In this document: one piece after another, positions 6,101 to 12,759 of the stretch
Numbering within the stretch: the first letter of the stretch is position 1
Layout of the letters: the number at the start of each line of letters is the position of its first letter
Source of the DNA: an uncultured Eubacteriales bacterium
GTDB taxonomy: Bacteria > Bacillota > Clostridia > UMGS1883
Direction of reading: 5' to 3'
Length of the DNA stretch: 19,695 nucleotides
Assembly: GCA_905195005.1 (NCBI GenBank)
Contig: CAJJUC010000022.1
Coordinates: 1 to 19,695 of the forward strand
The notes under the pieces: model-generated
Databases searched by the model: none
Seen by the model: the letters and a program-made list of their open reading frames with translations, nothing else
What the model was told of the DNA's origin: nothing
Translations under genes and position numbers: made by a program

Positions 6101-8064
6101 ATAACGCTGAATTTACCAGCATAAGACGTCACTGCCGTAATGCTTTGATCAAAGCCTTCTGATGAAACTATGACCGCTCCGTCAACGTAAAGCTCTGTTT
6201 TTTCGGCCGAAAGGGCTTCTTCCGCTGTAAGAGTAAACTCAAATGGCTCCTCTGCCGTGATTTCTGCCGGTGCAGATACGCTGACCGTCTGCGCCGATTG
6301 GGATTCTGTTACAGTATTTCCTGTCACGCTGAAGCTTCTTAGATTTGTTATGTCGTTTGTAAGGACGCCGTCCACCTCTGAAAGGGACTGTCCGTTTCTT
6401 AAAACAACGGTATTTCCCGTGATACTGCCGGTTGCGTCTGTGTTGTACTTCAGTCTGAGCATTCCCGCACAGCCTTCCGCTTCCGTCTTTAATCCGTTGT
6501 TTTCAAATACTGAATCTTTAATGCTTATATTATAGTTGCAGCTGCCCCATTTCGGGTTTTCGTATATAAGAATGCCCGATGCGTTATTGCCTATGAAATT
6601 ACAGTTTTGTACCGTTACCGTATCGTTACTGCCCTCAAAGTCAACGGCAACACCGTCCGGCTTGTCTCCGCCGTTTTTCGTATATCCAACAGTACAGCCG
6701 TCCATTACAAAGCCCTTACAGGTGTTAAACTGCACACCTGCAACGCCCCAGTACATTCCGACCGTATATCCCATATTATAAACGTCGCAGTTTTTCATGT
6801 ATGAGTTTCCCGTTACGGCGGAATTTATATTGGAGAAAAGCACACCCTGCTTGTAGGAGTTTGTAAAGCGGCAGTCCTCAACCGCAACATTCTTTGCCCA
6901 TGAAATTGTAAGGGGTGCGTCAGTTTCGTCAATTACGCAGTTTTTAACCGTTATATTTTCCATATAACCAAGTCCCGCGTTCAGCCTTTTATAGGTTGAA
7001 ATAGCGTATGACATATAAAGCTCCTCGTCCTCTAAAGCGGCCGTATATTCATCGCTTTGAAGCTCGTCTTTCGATGAGGGCGATACTATGTTTTTGATAT
7101 CGTGAATGTAGCAGTCCTCGATCCACAGTCCGTTCATTACGGAGCCTGTGTCCTCGGTGCTTTTCATTCTTATGCCCGCTCTTGCATTACATATCTCAAG
7201 TCCTATAAACCTGTAGCCTGCCACATTGTCCAATAGTACGGCATAGGGGCTTTCCGCGTCAAGCCCCGGAGAAATAACCGGCTTTTTGCCGCTGCCGTAG
7301 GAGGTTATTGTAATAAAGCTTTCGCTGTCTGCAGACGCTGTAGGAACAAAATTTTCCTCAAACACATCGCCGCACTTTAACAAAACCGTATCACCGGGCA
7401 GAATTGTTCCGTCCGCTATGGCACTTTCAACGCTGTCAAGCGTGTTCCACGGTGAGGACTCACTTCCGTCCCCGTTTGTTTTTGCCGAGCTGCTTACATA
7501 AAAGCTTTTCTGCCCTCTTTCGATAAGTGTGTCCGAAACCTTAATGTAGTCAATGTGCATACTTCCCGCAGGAATACTTGTGCTGTTGAGGAATAAGAGT
7601 ATTCTCATTCTTTTAATCGTTCCGTTATTCCAGTTTTTGTTATCGCTCATATCAATAACGTATTCGGTAAAGCTGCTGTCGTTTCCGCTTACCCCGCCGG
7701 TAATAACGGTTTTTGTGCCTGTAGAATAGGATGTGTCAAACGTTGTATCAGAGGTTGTTGTAAACGATACAACTATGGCATTTGACGCCACATTTTCATT
7801 TTTTAACCGAACCTTTACATATTTATATACACTGCCGTCAATACCAAGGTTATCCGGTGACTGCAAAAATGCATTATTCTGACCTGCGGCAACCGTATGC
7901 GTCATTATACCGCCTGCAACGCTGAGACTTCCCTTCTGCGGAGCCCAGCCCTCCTTATCTGTGTCAAAGTTCCATGTCTTAATATCTGCCGCACCTGCAG
8001 CGGCAAAGGTGCAAATGCTTAAAAGCATTGCAAGGACAATTGCTATTGATATGACCTTCCTCAT
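3145..8064 (-). CDS. Secreted multimodular protein: binding module, beta-helix, three binding modules, SGNH esterase
   Basis: This 1639-residue protein starts at ATG 8064, with AGGAGG (8073-8078) eight bases upstream; a longer frame from 8091 lacks such a site. Domains: signal peptide (1 to about 26); a beta-sandwich module with W-x-FD and LSP-x-NLG-like signatures (28-177); a right-handed parallel beta-helix (about 186-590) opening with FYVSSSAKTNGDGS and carrying PDGVAVDFEG (469-478); an Ig-like domain (590-676); three more modules (684-848, 865-1027, 1039-1181); an FN3-like domain (1190-1285); a linker; and an SGNH hydrolase (about 1437-1639). The esterase shows YGDS (Ser 1446), SG near 1491, GMND (Asn 1520) and NHPND (His 1620). 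The residue three before that His is Asn rather than the usual Asp. Likely roles are removal of acetyl or similar esters and cleavage of a polysaccharide by the beta-helix, possibly as a lyase or hydrolase. Beta-helix activity cannot be assigned from sequence alone. There is no SLH anchor, so the protein is probably released or held by binding. It is the last gene of the operon. Confidence 0.85.
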   Translation of the reverse strand: MRKVISIAIVLAMLLSICTFAAAGAADIKTWNFDTDKEGWAPQKGSLSVAGGIMTHTVAAGQNNAFLQSPDNLGIDGSVYKYVKVRLKNENVASNAIVVSFTTTSDTTFDTSYSTGTKTVITGGVSGNDSSFTEYVIDMSDNKNWNNGTIKRMRILLFLNSTSIPAGSMHIDYIKVSDTLIERGQKSFYVSSSAKTNGDGSESSPWNTLDSVESAIADGTILPGDTVLLKCGDVFEENFVPTASADSESFITITSYGSGKKPVISPGLDAESPYAVLLDNVAGYRFIGLEICNARAGIRMKSTEDTGSVMNGLWIEDCYIHDIKNIVSPSSKDELQSDEYTAALEDEELYMSYAISTYKRLNAGLGYMENITVKNCVIDETDAPLTISWAKNVAVEDCRFTNSYKQGVLFSNINSAVTGNSYMKNCDVYNMGYTVGMYWGVAGVQFNTCKGFVMDGCTVGYTKNGGDKPDGVAVDFEGSNDTVTVQNCNFIGNNASGILIYENPKWGSCNYNISIKDSVFENNGLKTEAEGCAGMLRLKYNTDATGSITGNTVVLRNGQSLSEVDGVLTNDITNLRSFSVTGNTVTESQSAQTVSVSAPAEITAEEPFEFTLTAEEALSAEKTELYVDGAVIVSSEGFDQSITAVTSYAGKFSVMAKITLTDGSIIYSAPVTLTAAKNSGREKFAKEWIFDSDVQGWQSNKGAKTGSKLLYIEDGHMVYYLSDNTTASAHTNNFLLSPNNLGIYGAAYKYVKIKVKNTTNLAGNFSVSFTTEELTGFPSSWGDTVQTKAAVGLISANAPDYTEYVLDMSDVPAWTSSTITRMRIQANPYTITAGNAGDVLIEYIKVSNKLETDVPEQPAAEQYAQRWSFAGESLGWASNKGAKAGSKPLYIDNGTMEYYLSDDSSEGANNNNFLLSPGGLAIDGSVYKYVKIKLMSDLPSEGDIGVQFTTAENTAFPATWTDTSQTVLMAGAMEVNNSQFREYIVDMSSLEAWTGGTVTRLRIRTNPGTISQGCSGIVHIASIAVSNMNTPSVQTAGIKYDWDFNIKGSVDSWQMSETKGALSQESGKLKADITGSQAVMLSPQNLYFSGSEYPYIHIIADNTAADITRHKIWWTTEENASFGSDRLVDKTWNDPEGYVHYIYDMNEAEGWCGNNITRLQLTPASDLTSGTVYIERILISGDPKLMYDDNTLVFSQNTQTSVSCTAVIRDENDGSAVGVVALYDENGALIAAKSQDIVYEQNIQSLNNIELNIPGGAAVKYAKAFLWNSMQGIRPMAVSVRKNITEESLEAYAQPFWESELMINESVTMIKGEDSLPAQAPLMYAPTEIISVRNSALDTEYLQGVDYVIEGNIIKLTENSRIKSYEYEDIYPSSYTNAGSLRKRVSGGYIYCPEGLFFHNGQLAVTYKHEADATFVGTEYQGDKLASLNSKLAKGEDVNVLLYGDSISVGANVSGKTGGAPWLPIYGKYFSTLLSEKTGSKVNFINQSKSGHTSVWGAENASAKISGQNPDLLIIAFGMNDGSFGVSLEDFEASVRSIISTAKSLYPECDIVLISTTLPNEEVYQSDGKTLFMGTHREQPAVLSRIAQDTGAAFVNVTAIHEKLLENKRFVDMTGNNTNHPNDFLARMYVQALMKTVTE
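4984..6015 (-). repeat. Tandem duplication of the binding module inside the esterase gene
   Basis: The second and third modules (5521-6015 and 4984-5472) are closer to each other than to the other copies. They share SNKGAK-x-GSK, YYLSD, NNFLLSP and YKYVKIK at matching positions, and the DNA also looks similar over these stretches. This points to a recent duplication of a 500-base unit. Confidence 0.7.
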
Positions 8065-8080
8065 TATTTTTCCCTCCTTT

Positions 8081-9946
8081 TTATTTTTCAAAATTTACTG
8101 TATAGGGTGTTGTATAGCACCGGGTATCTACGAGTCCTCGCCACACTGCAAAAACAGCCTTTTCGGCATTTTCGCAGTCCGCAAGCGGAAAGCTTATTTT
8201 TGCTGCTTCTTCAAAATCCGCTTCGCAGGATCTTATTGCCGTCAGCCTGCCGTTTTCATCAAAAAGCCCGGCAACGATTATCATTATTTCGTCCTTTGTG
8301 GTATTCTTTTTGATTTCAAAGGAAAACTCGCGCTTTGTTTCCGTATCGGTGTATACAGGCGGCGAAAAATCATAGTCACTGCGGCAGACGATTTTAACCG
8401 TATTTTCCGCTTCAATCATTCTGCCGAAGCTATCGTAGAAAACGGCGGAAATTTCCGTCTCCCCTTCTTCCTGCGGAATATAGCTTATGCTGTAGGGTGC
8501 CTCGTCCGTCTCACCGATTTTTGTCTTACCGATATAATATTCCACCCGCCTTGCGCTATCCTCATCTGACAGCTCTGCCGTTATTTCCGCTTTGGCCTTT
8601 GGGGGAATAACGGCAGACGCCTGCTCACTGTATATCCGAAGGCTCCCCGGCTCCTGCCCTTCACCGGCCATATTGGTAAATGATATTTCATCTATGTACA
8701 CAGTGCCGCCGGATGCCGTTTTGGCAGGATAAAACTGAAGGATGGCAATACTTTTGTCCGCCCAGTTTGAGTAGGATCCGAGATAGAACACATACTCCTT
8801 AAAATCCTCGTCATCGGCCGTTACGGAGCTGCCCAAGCAGTCCTCCGAAAAGGTTATTTTGTTATCCTCCGTCCAGACGTTATCTTCTTTCGTTACCCAC
8901 TGAATACACACCGATTCGCTTGAGGTAAGATTTTTCATCCGCACCTTGAGATACTGATTTTCACCTCCGTTAACCTCAAGGCCTGTTTTCGTCATACAAG
9001 CGTTGCCGCTTGTAATATTAAATTCACATGCCTCCTCCCCCGGCGCAAGCTCGGCACGGTCGCTTTTGACCTGAAAATCCTCAATCGTGCCGTCAAAGCC
9101 GAATATCATGCCATAGGTGCGTTCCCAGCCCGTTACGTTTATATCGGTCCTGTCCGAAACAAGCTCTGTGCCGTCCTCCCGGTGCAAAACGACATGAAAG
9201 CTGTGCCTTCCCCTTTCGGTAAATTTATAAAGCGTCTGATAAGGTGCGCCCGAATTATCACTGCCGACAAGAGAACCGTTTACGTAAAAATCAGCTGCCG
9301 TAATTTCCTCGACATTCTCCGCTGAAGCCTCAAGCCTTACCGAGGTTCCCTCCTGATACACCGCCCCGCCGGACAGGGTAAGCTTTGCCTTTGCCATCGG
9401 CACAACAGAATCCGTTACCTTTATGCTTTCAATATAGACACTTCCCGCCTTTGAACCCGAATAATCCTGAACAATAATTCTCATTCTTGTTACGGTTCCG
9501 CCAATCCATGAGCTGTTTCCCGTCATATCGAAAACATAGTCAACATAGCTGTCGCCCTTTTTGCTACCGCCGATTAGCACGGTTTTCGGGCTTGCGTCAC
9601 TGTATGTAGTATCCCAGGCAGTTTCCTTATCGGTAACAAAGGTCAACGCCAGAAATTCCGCGTCCGTGTTGTCGTTTCTCATTCTCAGCACCACATAGCC
9701 CTTTTCGTTACCTGATATCCCTAAGTTATTGGGCGACAGAATGAAAGTATTTGTTGTGCCGGCGACGGTAATCGTATGCACTAAATCCGAGCCGGACTGG
9801 AAAAGCGAGACTCCCTTTCCGCCTTTGTTTACCTGCCAGCCCTCGGTGCCGCTGTCAAAACCCCATACAATATCTGTACTGACGGCATGTACCGCAGGGC
9901 ATATCAGCATAACAAATGCCGCTATTGCACATAGTATCCTTTTCAT
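8081..9946 (-). CDS. Secreted protein of two binding modules and Ig-like domains, no catalytic domain
   Basis: This 621-residue protein begins with a signal peptide (1 to about 21). It then has a beta-sandwich module (26-180, with WGFD, LSPNNLGI and TVTRMRI), an Ig-like domain (185-272, with DFYVNGSLVG), a more divergent module (275-427, with FGFDG), a second Ig-like domain (436-522, with EYYIGKTKIG) and a C-terminal FN3-like domain (530-620). No enzyme domain or wall anchor is visible, so it probably binds and presents polysaccharide. Its C-terminal domain resembles residues 1190-1285 of the next protein. ATG 9946 has GAGAGGG a few bases upstream. It lies between the solute-binding protein gene (21 bases) and the esterase gene (16 bases). 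Confidence 0.82.
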   Translation of the reverse strand: MKRILCAIAAFVMLICPAVHAVSTDIVWGFDSGTEGWQVNKGGKGVSLFQSGSDLVHTITVAGTTNTFILSPNNLGISGNEKGYVVLRMRNDNTDAEFLALTFVTDKETAWDTTYSDASPKTVLIGGSKKGDSYVDYVFDMTGNSSWIGGTVTRMRIIVQDYSGSKAGSVYIESIKVTDSVVPMAKAKLTLSGGAVYQEGTSVRLEASAENVEEITAADFYVNGSLVGSDNSGAPYQTLYKFTERGRHSFHVVLHREDGTELVSDRTDINVTGWERTYGMIFGFDGTIEDFQVKSDRAELAPGEEACEFNITSGNACMTKTGLEVNGGENQYLKVRMKNLTSSESVCIQWVTKEDNVWTEDNKITFSEDCLGSSVTADDEDFKEYVFYLGSYSNWADKSIAILQFYPAKTASGGTVYIDEISFTNMAGEGQEPGSLRIYSEQASAVIPPKAKAEITAELSDEDSARRVEYYIGKTKIGETDEAPYSISYIPQEEGETEISAVFYDSFGRMIEAENTVKIVCRSDYDFSPPVYTDTETKREFSFEIKKNTTKDEIMIIVAGLFDENGRLTAIRSCEADFEEAAKISFPLADCENAEKAVFAVWRGLVDTRCYTTPYTVNFEK

Positions 9947-9967
9947 ATTTTTACCCTCTCACATGAA

Positions 9968-11518
9968 TTATTTGTCGCCTTCAAAGGCCTCCACGGTTTC
10001 CTTCATTATCTCCTGCGCCCGTGCGTAGCCTGCCTTTTCAGCCTCTGCGCGCAGTTCGGAAATACCCTTGTCTGCCGATGTCTGTCCGCTGATTATCATA
10101 ATAAGGTATTTTTCCGAAAGGTCGTTTAGTTTGCTGTTAATGTTGGTAAATTCCTCATTAAGGTCAATAATATTAAGGGTGTCACTGAAATTGAGGTTTC
10201 TGTTTGCGATATTGTCGCACTTTGTTGCAATGTCGGGATATTCTCTGAAGGAATAATCTCTTGATGTAACAATCCGTCCATCCTCAAACTTAAAGAAGCA
10301 GGAGGAGAAATAGTCCCCTATTTTGTAGAAGGAATTCGTCCTACCGTTATTGGAATCAAAAACCTCGTTGGGTTCGGCAATGCAGTTTTCGTCAATAAAC
10401 GAATACTTGCCGTCCTTTACATTGTAATGCTTTCCCTCTATGCCGTACACACGCATAATCTGTCCCTCGGGGCTTAAAAGGAAATCAAACATCTGCATGG
10501 CTCTTTCGGGGCTTTCAATATCCGACGCGAAGTTCCATCCGCCGTAAAAGCCGCCGTATGCAGCCATTCCGCCCTTATACTTGCCGTTATCCGGCGGCGC
10601 GAGAACATCAACCTCGGCATTCTGATTTGCCTCCTTGACCTTTGATACAATTCCGTCAACGCTTGAGCCGCTGTTAGCAAAGGTTAGTCCTGCCTTGCCG
10701 GCATAGAAGTTTTCAAGCTTCTGCTGGTCTGTGTTAAGGAAATATTCCTTTTGGATATAGCCCTCGGAATACATATCGGCAAGCCATGCAAGCATATTTT
10801 TATACTCGTCCGTCATATAATACGCCTCGTACTTATCGCCCGCCTTGTTCCATCCCGGTCTTACGCCGAAGGTAGAATACAGCGAGGACAGCCAACCGCT
10901 CACCTTTGAAAGAGAAATGCCGTAGGTGTCATTCTTTCCGTTGCCGTCAGGATCGTTTTCCGTAAATGCCTTCAGCAATGATTCAAATTCATCAAGGGTT
11001 TTAGGCTCTTCCATCCCCAATTTATCAAGCCAATCCTTTCTGTAATAGATGGCATGACTGTTCTGCATACTGATAAGGGGCACAAAGTAATGCTCGCCGT
11101 TTACGGTGGTAGTCTTATACTGGTCGCTTTCGAAAATTTCCTTAACGTATTTTGTGTCCTTTACCAGATCGTCAAGGGGCAGCAAAACTCCTAAACCCGC
11201 CCAGACCTTATACTGCGGGTTTGACGGCAGGAAGAAGAATAAATCCGGTACTTCGTTGGCATTCACCATCAGAGTAAGCTTTTCTATCCAGCCGTCGGAG
11301 GGGGCGCCGGTCAGGTTTAACTCAAGATTAAATTTGTCCTCAATTGTTTTCAGAATGCTGTCCTTTTCGGCTTTGTCATATTTCTGCCAGTTAGGAGCGA
11401 ACATTGTATATGATACCTTTCCTTCGTTTGATTCCTGGGTTTTGCCGTTTCCGCTGCAGCCGGTCAAAGCTGCAGCTGCCACTATTGCCGCAAGTGCAAG
11501 AGATAATTTTCTTTTCAT
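9968..11518 (-). CDS. Lipoprotein solute-binding protein of a sugar ABC transporter (LplA/YtcQ type)
   Basis: A 516-residue extracellular binding protein. The N-terminus is a lipoprotein signal with the lipobox LTGC (Cys 21). A binding-protein fold follows with the motifs typical of the clostridial and Paenibacillus LplA/YtcQ group: LNLTGAPSDGWIEKL, NEVPDLFF, GVLLPLDDLV, YYRKDWLDKLG and DPDGNGKNDTYG. Relatives of this group bind oligosaccharides such as unsaturated rhamnogalacturonan products in Bacillus, but specificity here is unknown. The ATG at 11518 follows the stop codon of the preceding SLH gene by one base (TAG-A-ATG), which suggests coupled translation; AAAGGA lies inside the end of that gene. 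The matching permeases lie three genes earlier in the operon, and no ATPase gene is present. Confidence 0.92.
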   Translation of the reverse strand: MKRKLSLALAAIVAAAALTGCSGNGKTQESNEGKVSYTMFAPNWQKYDKAEKDSILKTIEDKFNLELNLTGAPSDGWIEKLTLMVNANEVPDLFFFLPSNPQYKVWAGLGVLLPLDDLVKDTKYVKEIFESDQYKTTTVNGEHYFVPLISMQNSHAIYYRKDWLDKLGMEEPKTLDEFESLLKAFTENDPDGNGKNDTYGISLSKVSGWLSSLYSTFGVRPGWNKAGDKYEAYYMTDEYKNMLAWLADMYSEGYIQKEYFLNTDQQKLENFYAGKAGLTFANSGSSVDGIVSKVKEANQNAEVDVLAPPDNGKYKGGMAAYGGFYGGWNFASDIESPERAMQMFDFLLSPEGQIMRVYGIEGKHYNVKDGKYSFIDENCIAEPNEVFDSNNGRTNSFYKIGDYFSSCFFKFEDGRIVTSRDYSFREYPDIATKCDNIANRNLNFSDTLNIIDLNEEFTNINSKLNDLSEKYLIMIISGQTSADKGISELRAEAEKAGYARAQEIMKETVEAFEGDK

Positions 11519-11519
11519 T

Positions 11520-12740
11520 CTAATTATTCCTTTCTGAAATATTATAAATAATCATTGCCGCCTGTGCCCGCGTCAGTTCACTCTGCGGCATAAATCTGTT
11601 ATCCTCCGTTCCACGGATAACCTCCATGGAGTAAAGCGCGTCAATTGCATTTTTCGCGTAAGGTGCAGCGCTTTCCCTATCGGCAAATTCCGCTTCAAGC
11701 TCCACTGTAGGCTCTCCCAAAAGACGGTAAAGCATAACGCACGCGTCCTGTCTTGTAAGGGAAGCTCCGCTGCCAAAGTGCGAATCCGACACGCCTTTTA
11801 TTATGCCTGCGCCGCAGCATGCGGAAACAGGCTTGTAAAACCACTCATTTTTTCCCACATCCTCAAAGGTGCTGTCACTGTCGGGAACATTAAAGGCCTT
11901 ATACAGCATCTGCGCAAATTCCTCACGCTTTACAAATCTGTCAGGCTCGAACCGCTTTTCCCCCACGCCGGAAAGAACACCCTTTTCAACCATTGACATA
12001 ACGGCTGTATAAGCGTAATGCTCCTTTGAAAGATCGTCAAAATCCTGCCTTTCCCCGGCTGCTTGATCTACAGTATACAACGCCTCTCCTCCGGTGTTGC
12101 CGGTGATTACCGTTCCTTTTAAGGAGCCTCCTCCGCCTCCCCCTCCGGATGGAGAGGATGACTCTGCCGATTGTGCGGCATTTTTAAAATAACTGTCAAA
12201 ATTACTCAGGCTGAGCTGCCCGGCATTTTTCAAAAGAGACTTTGCGATTGATGTCCACTGAGAATCGGTATAGCTTTTACTTATACCCAGCACCTCTCTG
12301 TTAGCGGTGAGAAGCTCCTTTACCGTCCCCGCATTCACCGCCGCGTTAATAAGTTTTATAACATCGTTTTTGCTTCTGTCCGCTTCTGCAATAAGCTCAT
12401 ACTTTTCTACAATATTTTCTGTGGGCATACCGCCTATCTGTATATAGTAGCTGCCCTTCTTCATGTTTTCTTCAAGATATACCGCAAAGCTAAAATTTCC
12501 GTTTTCATCAGCCGTCGTCTGCCAAAAATATTCTATACTGTCCACTGACGGCGCTTCTTTGTAATCGTCATACTCAACGCCCTCCTTCAGCATTATCAGC
12601 ACAACCTGGCATGCGCTTTCGCCGCAGCCGCCGGACACAGTAAGCAGCTTACCCTCGCTTTTAAGACTGACCTCCGCCTGCACCGCCTGTGTCAATGCAA
12701 GTACCAGTGCCGCACATACTGCCGTCTTACGCAAATTCAT
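11520..12740 (-). CDS. SLH-anchored surface protein with N-terminal beta domain
   Basis: This 406-residue protein is read from ATG 12740, where GAGGG (12748-12752) lies seven bases upstream; the longer frame from 12815 overlaps the previous gene and lacks a clear signal. It has a signal peptide (1-22), a beta-sandwich domain of FN3 or carboxypeptidase-regulatory type (23-105, with FWQTTADENGNFSFAVYL and GSYYIQIGG), a helical segment (110-190), a run of seven glycines (about 199-205) as a flexible linker, and three SLH repeats (about 232-405, with FVKREEFAQMLY, LTRQDACVMLY and LTRAQAAMIIY). SLH repeats bind pyruvylated wall polymer. No enzyme domain is seen. It may display its N-terminal domain near the solute-binding protein encoded immediately after it. 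Confidence 0.85.
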   Translation of the reverse strand: MNLRKTAVCAALVLALTQAVQAEVSLKSEGKLLTVSGGCGESACQVVLIMLKEGVEYDDYKEAPSVDSIEYFWQTTADENGNFSFAVYLEENMKKGSYYIQIGGMPTENIVEKYELIAEADRSKNDVIKLINAAVNAGTVKELLTANREVLGISKSYTDSQWTSIAKSLLKNAGQLSLSNFDSYFKNAAQSAESSSPSGGGGGGGSLKGTVITGNTGGEALYTVDQAAGERQDFDDLSKEHYAYTAVMSMVEKGVLSGVGEKRFEPDRFVKREEFAQMLYKAFNVPDSDSTFEDVGKNEWFYKPVSACCGAGIIKGVSDSHFGSGASLTRQDACVMLYRLLGEPTVELEAEFADRESAAPYAKNAIDALYSMEVIRGTEDNRFMPQSELTRAQAAMIIYNISERNN

Positions 12741-12759
12741 TTTTCCACCCTCTTTTTTT

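Noticed and set aside
7961..8569. 202-residue plus-strand open frame
   Set aside because: It runs antisense across two well-supported operon genes and has low-complexity, unlikely protein sequence.
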